DNA of 64,000 nt, from assembly GCA_026413225.1 (NCBI GenBank), contig CM048554.1, positions 50,269,963 through 50,333,962 on the forward strand, given 5' to 3'. Source of the DNA: Otis tarda. Taxonomy: Eukaryota; Chordata; Aves; Otidiformes; Otididae. Each line of letters starts with the position of its first letter. The stretch's first letter is position 1. Below, in pieces: positions 1-12,611 of the stretch. Made by a program: the position numbers and the translations under genes. The notes below the pieces were generated by a model. The model made no database searches. It was given only the letters and a program-made list of their open reading frames with translations, and was not told the DNA's origin.

Positions 1-836
1 AGGGATGCCATCCAGAGAGACCTGGACAAGCTCAAAAAGTGGGCTCATGCGAACCTCATGAAGTTCAACAAGGACAAGTGCAAGGTCCTGCACATGGGTC
101 AGCGCAATCCCAGACACAAATACAGGTGGGGAGGAGAATAGATTGCAAGCAGCCCTGAGGAGGACTTGGAACTGCTGATGGACAAGAAGCTTAATATGAG
201 CTGACAATGCATGCTTGCAGCACAGAAAGCCAACGGCATCCTGGGCTGCATCAAAAGAAGCACAGCCAGCAGGTTGAGAGAGGTGATTCTCCCCTCTACT
301 CTGTTCTTGTGAGACCCCACCTGAAGTACTGCATCCAGCTTTGGTGCCCCCAACATAAGAAAGATATGGACCAGTTGGAAGGAGTCCAGAGGCCATGAAG
401 ATGATCAGAGGGCTGGAGCACCTCTCCTATGAGGGCAGGCTGAGAGAGTTGTGGCTGTTCAGCCTGGAGAAGAGAAAGCTCCAAGGAGACCTTATAGGCA
501 CTGGAAGGCCACTAACGGAGGCTTGTAAGAAAGATGGGGAGAAGCTTTTGACAAGGGCACATAGCAATAGGAAAAGGGGTAATGGTTTTAAATTAAAAGA
601 CGGTAAATTTAGACTAGATATAAGGAAGAAACTTTTTACGATGAAGGTGGTGAAGCACTGGAACAGGGTGCCCAGAGAGGTGGCAGATGGCCCATCCCTG
701 GAAGTGTTCAAGGTCAAACTGGACAGGGGTCTGAGCAACCTGATCTAGTTGGAAATGATTGTGCTCACTGCAGGGAGGTTGGACTAGATGACCTTTAAAA
801 GTCCCTTCCAACCCTAACGATTCTAGGATTCTATAA
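1..836 (+). mobile_element. CR1 LINE, 3' fragment (cut by window edge)
   Basis: This is the C-terminal part of the CR1 reverse-transcriptase ORF plus its 3' UTR. Recognisable CR1 protein stretches are spread over frames: a '[18 protein letters not shown]' region at the start, then [21 protein letters not shown] near 300-380, [17 protein letters not shown] near 395-460, and RLDIRKKLFT..VVKHWNRVPREV near 610-690. The 3' end has the CR1 signature: 'gactagatgacctttaaaa', then degenerate ATTCTA repeats to about 836. Stops and frameshifts make it dead. It resembles the copy at 14011-15032; both carry a TGA where the younger CR1 at 50601 reads a sense codon. The 5' part lies outside the window. Confidence 0.95.
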
Positions 837-3369
837 GGACTGTTTTTCACACAAACATTAATAAAAAATAAACAGTTTGTCCTTAAATTCCTCTACTCCT
901 CCCAAGCCTTCACGTAACCTTTCCGTCAGTCACCTTTGGACTGCTTTAGAAAATAAAGAGGCATGGTAGTTTCCACAGCTTAACCTCTGCAGAGCATCAC
1001 ACTCAGCTACCTCCTACTCCACACATTACGAGCAGGCTGTGCTCCATTGCTGGTGAGTGAAGTCTTATATTGCATATCTCTCCTTACAGCATACCATGTG
1101 GAGACTAATCCAAATTTAAAACTGTAGCTGAATTGATAATTCAAGAATACGCATTTTGTAGTGTAAGTACATTTTGGCAGTGATAACATTATTGCTGGGA
1201 TGTTTGGGCAGATGCTTTACATCAAAATCTTATTCTGTTTTTTTATTATTATTATTTTTTTTCCCCCTCTCAAAGATAAAGCTTACAACCCTAAGATAAA
1301 AGAAGCTCACTTTTAGTCTTTTGCTCTTTGCATTTTAATTTTATTTGGAATGAAATTTGAGACAACACAGAGGGAACTTGGCAGACCTAAAGCTTGGCAA
1401 GGGATAATGAATTTATGTAGCAAACACATGAGAACAAGAAATATGTCTGGAGGAATTTGTCTGGGATCTTGCTCTCAGACCAAAAAGATGCTAATAACCA
1501 TGTTAATAGGGACAGCAGGATGGGGGGGAATTAAAGAATAATATTGAGGAGGACAAGCCAGCTCAGATAAATTATCTGCATAACACTTGACAGACAAATA
1601 GCACCCACTACACCAGTAAAAGAACTTCCTGATGAGTTTGACGGTGAGTTTGGTGGTGCTTCAGCTAAAACTCTGTCTCAATTTTAAATGCATTTCTCTT
1701 TCTTACCAAGTACAGGAGAAAAGGAGTACTACCTTATAAGGCCATTGCAGTTATTTAAAATCTTCATGCTGTTTTTAGATCGTTTGTCCGTTATCTTATA
1801 GCAAATGCAAAAGATACGCACAAAATACAATTTATTTTATCTGCTAACATTAAATGACTATTCACATTTCTAAATTCCTGTGTTGCCACATTCAAATGCT
1901 ATACTACCGTCACATAGGGAAAAAAAAAAAAAGGCCTATTTAAGGTATAAGAACTCCAAGCAAATCCAAACCTACTCTCCACTCCCCTGTATTTCAAACT
2001 TTTGAAGCAACTTGGCTGCAAGCTTGAAGAAAAAGAGCACAAGATAGAGGCAAGCTGCAACCCTGGCATCTATGTAGGTTTCAGTGTGATGCTTTTCACA
2101 CATCTTTGGTTCTCAGGCCAAAAAAAGCATTCTACAGGAAGAAAACAAAGAGAGCTTAGGGCCATTCATTGCAACCACTGACTTAAGTAACAGCACAATC
2201 AGGGACTTTATTATGATGATTTTTAAAAAGAAAGTACTTATCTTAGCATTTATGGTTAGAGGAGACTCCTTTCCTTCCAACCATTCTGTCATTTTTAGAA
2301 GGAAGTCATGTCAACTTAATTCTAGACTGAGATTCATTACTTAACTGTAGACAAAAATATAAATTCAATTCTGCCCTCTCACCAGAGCATGCCAGTCTAT
2401 CTGAAATATACAACTACAAATGTTTTAATTTATAAGTATTTTATTTTTAGTTCATTCATATCAGAATTCAAGAATGCTGAATTCCTATTCTTCACTGAGA
2501 AAAGGAAGTAAAAACTCCAAAATATGTTTCATAACCTCCTTAAGCTCCACAGGAAAATCACTTTCAGCCTTTAAAAACAGGAATTGAAGTTGTGAGTGAC
2601 TGGAAATGGTATACGTACAAGCTATTTGTTGTTAAATCACTGATTTTTTTTCTTCAAAAATCAGGACGCTGCTTTAAGCCGACTAGGAGCCTGCACATGG
2701 AAATGGTTTGAAATAATTCAGAAGTTTAATTCTTCTTCAGTATGCTCCAAACGAAGTTTCAATATACATAAGCTTACCATAAGCAGGATCAACTAACTGA
2801 ATAACTAAATTAAAGCGTATTTTAACCCAGACTATTTTAGGACCAGTACAAGAAAAGACCTGGACAGGTACCTTTCTTTACAAGATTTACAGGGGATGCA
2901 CACACATCAGTATTTGATGCCATCATGCACAATCTTGTTGCAAAATCCAGAAGATTTTAACCTTCACTAATATAACACAGTGAGAACACCTATGTTGAAT
3001 ATATTTTCCTGCAGGCCAGCAAACTGGTAGAATACCAGGAAAACATTCCAAATGGAATAATACTTTTTTACCTTCAGTTCTATCCTCTACTTTTTTTTCT
3101 TGCTTTTACTCTCGCTGTTAGACTTTGATAGACACTTTTCCAGGAGTTCCTGATAAAAAAAAATCCTCGATTAGATGGCTTTTTAAATTAAAACTGCCTA
3201 AATGGGAAAAACCACACTATTTTTTGAATACTGAAATTGACTCATCACAACATTCTGTCCAGAGATAACAAGTGGACTGACGAGTACTTCAGCTGTGAAT
3301 TTATTTAAATGTAGACATACACATGCAGTATTAGGAAGGCAAAAACAGGATATGAAATAAACATAAGGC
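837..3369. other. Non-coding, presumed USH2A intron 3
   Basis: AT-rich DNA with no exon, RNA gene or mobile element that I can recognise. A TTA/T-rich stretch lies near 1238-1262 and an A-run near 1919-1932. Open frames here are short and show no family resemblance. Confidence 0.6.
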
Positions 3370-3690
3370 ATCAGCTCTAAGCTCACTGTCAAGCGTATAC
3401 CAAGGCTTCTAACCACAGAGTTCAGCTGAAGGTAACTACCTGTCAAATGTAATCTGTGCAAGTGAATATGCTTAAGCTGGTGCTATGAATCAACCAAAAT
3501 TGCTTTGGTCTTATTGACATTCAATTGCAAGAAGTTGCAGCTCATCCAGCCCAATAGTGACTGAAGCACTCTTGGTGTTGTCAGATGTCAGAAAGCCTTA
3601 AATATAGATGCAACTATCATCACAATACACATGGAACTAAACTTTATGATTCCTCATACCATCTTCAGAAACTGGTCATCAGCTGGATAC
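3370..3690 (-). mobile_element. Ancient L2-like LINE reverse-transcriptase relic
   Basis: Read on the minus strand, scattered frames give a decayed LINE RT. Near 3610-3650 a NHKV*FHVYCDDSCIYI stretch stands where L2-type elements have a 'FHCYADDTQLY' catalytic box. It is followed by WMSCNFLQLNVNKTKAILV near 3490-3560 and SVVRSLGIRLTVSLEL near 3375-3425. The order and spacing are those of the L2/L3 palm-to-thumb region, and the sequence differs from the CR1 copies in this window. The YxDD box is altered and stops are present, so it is an old fossil. L2 rather than another Jockey-clade LINE is my best guess. Confidence 0.7.
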
Positions 3691-6600
3691 CATAAGACCA
3701 CATGGTCATACTCTCTGCCTGTTGCCAATTTCTGCAGTTAATAAATCACTATGACTCAAAAAAAAAAAACAAACCAAACCCACAGATTGACAGAAAAAGA
3801 TCATTTGATCTTTCATCACTGTCCCATTAAATTTCGCTCTGAAATCTACTTTTGTCATTATCATCTTTGTTCACCTTTCAAATATAAAATGCCAGATCAG
3901 AATTTGTTCAAACTATTTGCTTTAGTTAAGGGCCAGATCTTCAGCTACTATAAACTGCCTTCAGTTTCAGCAATGCCATTTTACACCTGGCAATATTCAG
4001 ACCTCAAATATGTTACATTTACTTTCTTTCTCACAGTTGTTCTTTACACCTTGAAAAAAAAGATATCTGATAATGAGTGTATGTGGGATGTTGGACAATA
4101 AAGCATCTTGCATACTGGGTCCCAAAAGAAGATCCAGTTTGTGTCCTAACTTTGTACAGAAGAAAGGAACACCATCTGCAACCATCTATGTTCTTGTTTG
4201 ACCCGTCTCTCTCAGAGAATTGCCATTTCAATGGAGATGCTCCAGCACAGCACAGTATCTTTTTCTAAAAATTTTCATACAGCTGCCTCACTTCTTTCCT
4301 CACCATACAGTGAACTGAAATCATCCTAGAGCTACAAACAGATAAAGAAAGTTGAGGAAGAGGAAATATGTTGACCGCATACAGCTTGCAATAATGTTTA
4401 AGGGGATGCACAGTGTAAGGATTTTGAGGGGGAAGGGGAGAGAGAGACTCACCCATGTTCTGAGCACTCTGAACAGTTATGCCCATGCTCTGAGAAATCC
4501 AGTGTACAAAAACCAGAGACTTGAGGAAGAAACCTCATCAGGGGACCACAGCAACAGAAGTGTCTTAAAACAGAAGGGCTGGAGAGGATAAAGGGACAGT
4601 AGAAGAAATGGTAAAGCACAGCAAAAAGGAAGGAAAAAGCATAAGGTCGGGAGGGGCAAGTTGTTTCTTTGCCTTTCCTTCTTTTGCCTCAGGCCCATAT
4701 CGGCCTTTCCTTTTCTTGACTTAACTGGGATGAATTTTAATTGCAGCCTCTCTACGTGTTTTATACACTATGTACTCTCTACTCGTGTGGAGTGGATTTC
4801 CCATTCATCACAGGATTGCAGACAAAACTCCCGGGAGCATTTCGCTTTCCTTCAAAGTTAGCTTTGTTAAAATCAATAACTTTAGGGCGTCCATTCAGCA
4901 CATACCCCCACCCCACAACCGTTTCAAATTTCAGTATTTTATGATCATTTGATTTTGGTTCTTATCTCCACATACAGATTTATATTTGCAATCTCTTTCC
5001 ATTGTAACAGTGACAATATTCTATACTGTTTCAATAACAGTATAAGAGCAACAACCTTATAGCAACAGCGGAAGGATGCTCTCATTTGTAATTTTAACAC
5101 AATCAGTCTCCTAACTGATCTCTAACAATCTCTCTTCCTACTTTCTCCTTCTCAATACCCCAGCATTCTTCAAATCAAAGTTCTGGTTTTCTTAGGGACT
5201 CATTTTATGTCTGAAATATTTCTATTGCTTCGGCCTTTTTTCTGAGCATCTGCAAGTCTAGTGTAATAGCCAAGAATCACAGCTACATTAAAGTGTCCTT
5301 GCTTTGTATGGAAACCACTGAACTTAGCTTAAAAAGAAGGGAGGGGTGGGGAGGAAGCATATGGGGGAGGTGGGGGGGGAGCAAGGGTATTTCCTACTGA
5401 AGATTGAGTATCATCCCTCAGCAATATTGTTACATCTCTTCCTGTCTTATATTAGCTCTCCCTTCACTAAAACTGTGTATCTTGCCATTTTAAATCCCCC
5501 TTCATTTTCCTGGTTGTCTCTCTTATTCCAATAATATCTTTCTTATCCTTGAAAACATGTCACTCCAATTCAGCAGTCTTATTACATATGCTCCTAGCAT
5601 TTGTATAAAAGATATTTAGCTTTTCTTTTTGCCCTCCTTTACTTTTCTTTTTCACTATCTATCTCCTACAATGTTAATCCCTTCTCAATGGAAAATGGTT
5701 TTCCTTCAATCCAAGTCTTTCTTTTTGAGCATAGATCCACAAGTTCAGCTTGAATCCCCTGAAGAACAATTTTTTTTTTTTTTTTTAAAAAAAAAAAGGT
5801 GGGGAGGAGCGAAGGGGAAGAAAAAGATGGAATTCTAGGGTGCACCTGAAGCAATTAACTCTCTGTTCATGAACAAGCCATGTATTAATACAAATTTGAC
5901 CCCAGAGAGTGAAATTAGAAAGCAACTGGAATGCAAACTGATCCATAAGGTGGTTTACAGGCTTAAGACAAACTAATAACTATTTCATTAATAAAGCCTT
6001 CAAGATGCAAAGATGCAAGTAATAGCAAGCAAAATGATCCAAAATAAGAATCATGTAGGTCATTAACTTTTTGGACAAGTGCAATTTTAGTACTGTCCTT
6101 AAAACTGAGTGACATAAGCCAGGCTGCCGATTATCTGATAAACAAGGTGGAAGACAAAGAAAATCAATGTGAAAAAAAAAGAACTACAGGTTTTGAAACA
6201 GTCTACATTTTTAAATAATTAGTATTGAAATAAGTAAACATTGTTTTAAAATAAACAGTTGAATTAGAGATTAGTGATCCTTCTGCCACAGTATGCATTC
6301 TAATTATGGATTGGTAATTTTCATTTAATCTTCTAATGGTGAGTACTTCACCAGTATTTCAGTACTATGAAGCAATATTTAAATGGTTAACTACAGCTCT
6401 GATGCTTTCCACCCTAACCAGCACAGTACCAATTAAAAATATTCTTTATTGTCTGTTTCAGTAGAGGTCTATCAATCTATTACTCATCCCTCAGGACAGA
6501 ATAAACATATCTGGGCAGGAGAGCGGCAGAGAGAATCTGAGAGCTCAAGATTGCAAATCAGATTATGTTAAAAACTAAAGTAATTAACAAATAAGCTTTG

Positions 6601-7492
6601 CTCTAACTACTATTTTAACAATCTATTAATCTCTGTTCTTTTTACATGGAAAGGTTTCACAAGTGACTCTTGTGCTGCAAATGAGTTCCAAACAATAAAA
6701 CATAGTAACAAGATCCTAGTCATCAGATCTGAAAATACATGCAGAATAATTGCTTTCTTGCTGCATAATTACTCTATTTTCCCCAAGTCACAGAAGAAAT
6801 CTGATCCAAGATCTGATGATCACTATAGTGCCATGAAAGAAGCCAAGTATCAAGGATTCAACAAGCCACTTTTTAGCAGCTAAAACAGTTACATAAAACA
6901 GACTTGCCAAAATTAATTGAAACAAAAGGTCTGAAAGTACATTTTAGATAATCTCATAACAACACACATTTTCCCTCTGCCCCCTTCATTTAAAATACAG
7001 CACAACCACTGATTCTGAATTTTCCTGAACTACTTGTAATCATGTAAATTAGGGACGAGATGTAGATGTCAAATGAAATGTCCCTTCTGAAAAAAGTCGC
7101 TGTGCTTCACTAGTCAAAGAATAAGCAGATATCCACACAAATGAAGGGAGCTGCTACTAGTGTACAATTATTAACCAGGTATTACTATCAGCTGTAGATT
7201 AAATTCCAGGGATTTTTACTTGATTATATATGAAGAATTTTGCATCACTTTGCACAGCTCAGTACTGAGACTTAAGTCATTCCCAAATTTAATGCAAGAA
7301 TACATTGGTTCTACAACAGATGAATAGCTCTGCTGGGACTAGAAAGTTGAAAATCCACCCCTCTGTCTTTTTCTGTGATGATTTACATAAGAAGAAAGCA
7401 ATTATTGCTGCCCTCTGAATGCCTCACCACAGAAGTTCCATGTATCTAGTTAAGGGATTTTTGCAAATAAAGTCTCATCTTTTCTTTCAAGG
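3691..7492. other. Non-coding, presumed USH2A intron 3
   Basis: No supported gene. There are A/T-rich low-complexity patches, including an A-run near 3759-3768 and a T17-A11 tract at 5770-5797. The region 5440-5720 is pyrimidine-rich. Open frames of 60-116 codons here have no recognisable domain. Confidence 0.6.
5770..5797. repeat. T17/A11 homopolymer junction
   Basis: Seventeen T are followed directly by eleven A, a self-complementary low-complexity tract that can form a hairpin. Confidence 0.9.
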
Positions 7493-7497
7493 CTTAG

Positions 7498-8637
7498 TGT
7501 TCTGGTTTTGTTAGTGAGGGGGGGCCTAAGGTGATAGCTTCTGTAGGAAACTGCTAGAAGTCGCTCCCCTTTGTTCAGTGGACTCGGCCAGGCCTAGGGC
7601 GGACCCACTGCTGGCCAAGGCCGAGCCAATTGGTAGCAGAATGTCCCGTGATAACACCTCTGCGATAACGTATTTAAGTCGGGGAAAAAGAAAAAAAAAA
7701 GAGAGAAGAGATGATGTGAAGCAGCTGAGCGGGGGCAGAGAGGGGGAGGCGCAAGCCTTGTGGGCCTTGCAGGCCTCACTCTCTGGCCTCCCGCCGGGCA
7801 GCCAACTGGGCCCAACTCGGCCCAGCCTGGCTGCAAGAAGTGGAGAGGAGATGAGAAGTGAACTAGATGTAAAAAGGATCCTGAGAGGCGTCTGCCAGCC
7901 TGTTGTGAAGAACGGCTGCAGACGCCAAGGTCAGTGAAGAAGGAGGGGGTGGAGTAATGCGGCTCCCAGCCAAGATTCCTCTGCAACTCGTGGTGAAGAC
8001 CATGGTGGAGCAGGTTGTCCCCCTGCAGCCCATGGAGGTCCACGGAGGGGCAGAGATCCATCTGCAGCCCGTGGAGGACCCCACGCCGGAGCAGGTGGAG
8101 GCCTGAAGGAGGCTGTGGCCCGTGGAGGGCCCGCTGGGACAGCTGTTCTAGAGGGACTGCACCCCGTGGAAGAGATGACCCACGCCGGAGCAGTTCCACG
8201 AAGGACTGTGGCCCGTGGGAGGGACCCCACGATGGAGCAGAGGAGGAATGCGAGGAGTTCTTTCCCCGACGACGACACAGCAGCATAAAACAACGCGTGA
8301 TGAACTGACCGCGACCCCCATTCCCTTTCCCGCCCCCCCGTGCCGCTTGGGAGGGGAAGGTAGTAGAGATATTTTTAAGCCCGGGAAGAGGGAGGGGTGG
8401 GGGGAGGTTATCTTGTTCCCTGTCTCATTTTCCTATTAGTTTTAGAAATAAATGAATAGTTTTTCCCAAGTCGAGTCTGTTTTGCCCGTGACAGTAACTT
8501 TAAGGATTTCTCCCCGTCCTTATCTCAAACCTTGAGCCGTTTTTTTTCTTATATCATCTCCCCCTGTTCTCTCGGAGGGTGGGGGGAGCGAGAAGGAGAC
8601 TGCGTAGCCTGGTCCCGATCGGGGCTGAACTACGACA
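7498..8637 (+). mobile_element. Solo LTR, 1.1-kb avian ERV family, copy 1
   Basis: The element starts TGTTCTGG and ends CTACGACA, the TG...CA ends of a retroviral LTR. It is flanked by a perfect 5-bp target duplication, CTTAG, at 7493-7497 and 8638-8642. The body is GC-rich compared with its surroundings. It has a TATA-like 'gtatttaag' near 7671, an A-rich tract near 7687-7700, short internal 'gcagcccatggagg'-type repeats near 8020-8110, and AATAAA near 8446. The last about 65 bases match the U5 end of the provirus LTR at 19325-24860. No internal retroviral sequence adjoins it, so it is a recombined solo LTR. Long open frames on its minus strand look compositional. It lies antisense to USH2A. 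Confidence 0.93.
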
Positions 8638-9868
8638 CTTAGTTTCTCTTCATGGTCAAGGATCCACAAAATTCTGGCTTTGATTCCTTTCATACTCCTT
8701 CCAACAATCTTATTTCAGGCCTTTCCCTCCTCCTCTGTGCCCTGCTTTCTTCCTTCCATCACAAACTCTTTTAGAAACGGTCATTTAACTTTTCCTTTGT
8801 ACTGTAACTCTCCCAACACTCTTTCTGATGACAATTCACTGTAGGCTTCAATTTTCATTTTTTTAAATAATAACTGCTTTTTTTCTAGAGTTACTAAGCA
8901 TCTCACCAAAGCTTTGCAGTAGATTCAAACTGTGTTGTTAACTGAATATAGACCAAATCTGACTTCAAGTTGTGTTTTGGTAGCTTATTTTTGGGAAAAG
9001 CTAAAGGAAAAAGTTTATGCAGCAACTCCCTCAACCACATTTTGTGGGAGATGGGTCAGGAGGAGGCTGCTCAGAAAGCTGATAGTGGTTTCCTGTGCAC
9101 TTTAGAATACAGGCCTTGAGTTAAAGCACAGAAAGGTCAGGGAGATTACTGATCAACAGCAAAGATGAGGATGCCAATAAACACAATTTAAGGAAAAGGA
9201 TAAAAACCCTTCAATATAATAAAATGGACCTAGAAGTCCAGCAGAAGAGTGGTAATCCAGTTTACTTACCTGTGACATACATAATCACCTGCCTTACAGA
9301 CAAGAGGCAAATGCATAAGGCACAAGTAAGTAGAAACTGGAAGAGACAGAATATCTACTATCAAGACTCAAGCAGGCCACCTAGAGAAGCTCAGAGAGAT
9401 GAAAGACTTTCAGTTGACCAGTCCCAACTCCAAAAACCACAGAAGTCCCATGGGACACGATCATCAAGCTAGAAAGAGAAAGGCACGTATCTTTGAGTAC
9501 AGAGAATAAATCTTCAGGGTAAGAATTTCAGTGGAAGAAAACAGAGACTTGCAGTTCTGAAATGTCAGATTAGGAGCAATACTGATAGCTGAATCTATGC
9601 TGCCACTGAATATCACATGCTCATTTGCCTGCAGGTGACATGACGATGAACCTCACAAGATATATAGGCCATCTACAACCAGTCAACAGCAATGGTACAC
9701 CTTAACACCATTGGAGAGAGGAGAGATTCAAGATGAAAATATTTTGGCCTTAATTCAGGATACAGAAGATCAAAGCCTGTGCCATTCTTTGAAATGTTGC
9801 CAGTATCACAAACGGTCAGGCAAGCAAGGTTGCGTGATTCTGCACACAACTGAGCAAACAGTGTTTAG

Positions 9869-9889
9869 AAAAAAAAAAAAAAAAAAAAA
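9869..9889 (+). repeat. A21 homopolymer
   Basis: An uninterrupted run of 21 A. No retroposed gene body is recognisable upstream, so it is called only as low complexity. Confidence 0.9.
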
Positions 9890-11992
9890 GGATTTAGAAT
9901 TGGGGCACTTCTCTGGAAAAGACAGAATCAAAGGTAAGATTCTCCTACACACAGAGTCAGTTTACTTGTTTATCAAATTAGGAAATAAACCAATCAAGTT
10001 TAAGGAAAAAAGGACTAAACATATCTTTAAAAAGTCCTAAATACACATGTAGACTGTGACAAAATATGCCTCTCTGACATACCAAGCCTAAGATGTTTGA
10101 ACCTGAATTACAGGAATTACATAGAACATCATACCACTGAAAAAGTGTTGCTATACCTTAAAGTAAGTTCAAATTTTGACAAGGTAAATGAGCTCACTGT
10201 ATTAAAACATACTACAGAAGCTGGTGTTCCGGTCCATTTTTTTTAATAAAAAAGCAAAACCAGCACCTTCAGATTCAACAGGAGATCAGAAAAACAGTAA
10301 AAACAAATACAATTTTCAATTAGCCCTGCACAGATCAAAGAACAATGCAGAAATTAAAATTACAGACATGAGGTATGATCAAGTTTTGGAGTACTTGCTC
10401 TGATAATGCATTAAATCAAGTCTATACAGGGGGAACTGGTTGGAAACGCACATGGATAAATACTGTATACTGGAAAAGGCAACGTGGCTTTTGTGGAAGG
10501 ATGGAAGGAAACCAAGACCCAACTTTGAGTTCTTTCAAGTAGTTACGACGCATGTGGATAAGGAAGAACTGACCAATATAATATACTGGCTTTCCAGAGG
10601 GTTTCAGACTTGGTAGAGATTGAATGGCCACATTTCACACAGACAAAAGTTTATCAGTAGGCAATTCCAACAACCTCTGCTATTTAACATTTTGTACAGG
10701 CTTGAAAACATTGGTTAGTGAGGTGAAAAAGGAGGTATTTAATACATACAGACAGTAAAAGTCAAAGCTTAAAGTTACAAAAAGATCTCAAAATTGTTAA
10801 GGAACAGGCAATAAAGTAGCAGACTAAATGTAATGTAAGAAAAATATTCTTAACTATGTAAACATGGTATTAAGATCTCAAGTGTCACTGTTGAGAAAAA
10901 GTGGTCTTAGAATTACTGTAGACAGTCATCCACTAATGAGCAAAATGCTCAATAGCAAAGAGAAAACACATTCCTTATTGGGAAAGAAATTAAGAACAAA
11001 ACCACAAAACTTCACTGTTTAGAAGTTTATAGCGCAAAGTATCTGGAGTAACAAGTGGAGTTCTGACCCTTGCATTCTCAAAATTATAATAGTATAACCC
11101 CAAAAGTTTCAGAAAAGATCAGATGATCAAACTGCAGAATGCCTTCAATATAAGGAAAAATCCAGTTCATAAACAATTATAACATGCATTCAGATTCTAT
11201 AACCAAGATATCAAATAGCATGAGTGATAAACAGAAAGCAACTGACAAAAGAAACTGGCAAAAATAAATTAGCAGACAGCAGAATTTAAAAAGAACAATT
11301 TAATACAGCCATAATTGCATGAGGAATTTATTGCCACCAGATACTAGCAATATCAAAATATAAATTATAAGAGAGAACACTAGCCTCTTAAAGCAAAAAC
11401 AGATCAGTCAGTGGCTATTCAATACAGTCTATCTTAAGAAACTTCAGAAACATTGGTTGTCAGTGATGTATCTAAAATAAAGCCATTTCTGTGCATCTAC
11501 TCTTCTTTCATACTCAAAAACAGTATCTATACAGACTGTCAAGCCAACATAGCAGTCCTTAAACAATGCAAAAATTATGGCATTATTGAGCTGAGGTGTT
11601 GGAACAAGATACATGGACAGGAGGAGTTCCACCCCCTCTTCCATCCCAGAACTTACTACTTTCCAGCCAAGGTGACAAATTGTTCACTGCCAGGAAACAG
11701 TCTTTGCTTCCATGAGAAAATGATACATGGAGACTTACCAGAAGATTCCTCCTGCGGACTGCCACCAGCACATATGAATTTTGCATTGTACAGGATCTAC
11801 ACATGTAATTTATGTCACCTTCCATTTGCTGCATGCACAGGTGATAAAATGCAAGATGTACATGAGAGATTCCACACATAAATAATGGAGGTTTCATAGA
11901 GGACAATCAAAATTTCATCTTCCATTTCTTGATCAGACTTCTGACTTAAGTCTATCTTTAAGCTACAGAAACCAGAATCAAATGTAGTAATT

Positions 11993-12021
11993 AAAAAAAA
12001 AAAAAAAAAAACCACCACCAC
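11993..12021. repeat. A19 run followed by ACC repeats
   Basis: Nineteen A run directly into accaccacc-type trinucleotides. Low-complexity tract. Confidence 0.85.
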
Positions 12022-12611
12022 AACCATGAAAAGCAGAAGTTGCTCTATTTGGCTATACTCATGAAGTTTTTAGAGTCTTATCAAAAAAGTTTCAAATACC
12101 TTGTGAAAACATCTACTTAGCAACTGGCACAGCATAAAGAGGCAAAGACAATTGTTCAATATCTGTGATCCATCTTTACCAGCAAAGAAGTTCAAACAAG
12201 TTGCCAGTTTTCTGTTCACACACTGTGTATGTATGCCATGAACTACCTGCTGGAGGACCTTCCGCCCATATTGCAAATGACGTGCTCTAAATGGTGATAC
12301 TCCAGTGTACAACATCAAGCTTGGTCTCCCCGGAAAGGAATCAAATTTGAGCACATCAGCAGTGGTCTTCAGTAACACAAGAATCCAAATAGACAGAAGG
12401 CAACCCTGTATCAAAAAAAAGAACTCTTCCCGTACACAAAACTGATAATGCAGATGTATCCTGTGAGTGTCATGTCAATGTTTTACATCAACAGCCATAT
12501 CACGTACACACAGCTACTTCAAACCTCTCAAAGTTTGCTCCCTGCACAACTCAAAGGCATACAAATATACACATGGAAGAGCAGCCATACAGCTGCACAA
12601 GTGTACCTAAG

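Larger units (their letters stand above)
8643..12606. other. Non-coding DNA between two solo LTRs
   Basis: AT-rich sequence without gag, pol or env similarity, so it is not the inside of a provirus joining the two LTRs. It contains A-runs at 9869-9889 and 11993-12011, the latter followed by short ACC repeats. Frames of 142 codons (11453-11881, plus) and 114 codons (12070-12414, minus) are open, but I recognise no domain in them. Confidence 0.6.

Noticed and set aside
7594-8286. Long minus-strand frame (230 codons) in solo LTR copy 1, with a 221-codon partner in copy 2 (12788-13453)
   Set aside because: It is antisense to the LTR, low in complexity, and open in several overlapping frames. It diverges without clear protein-level conservation, so it is treated as compositional.
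11453-12414. Frames of 142 codons (plus, 11453-11881) and 114 codons (minus, 12070-12414)
   Set aside because: I recognise no family, opposite-strand frames overlap the first, and there are no convincing splice signals. They are probably chance.
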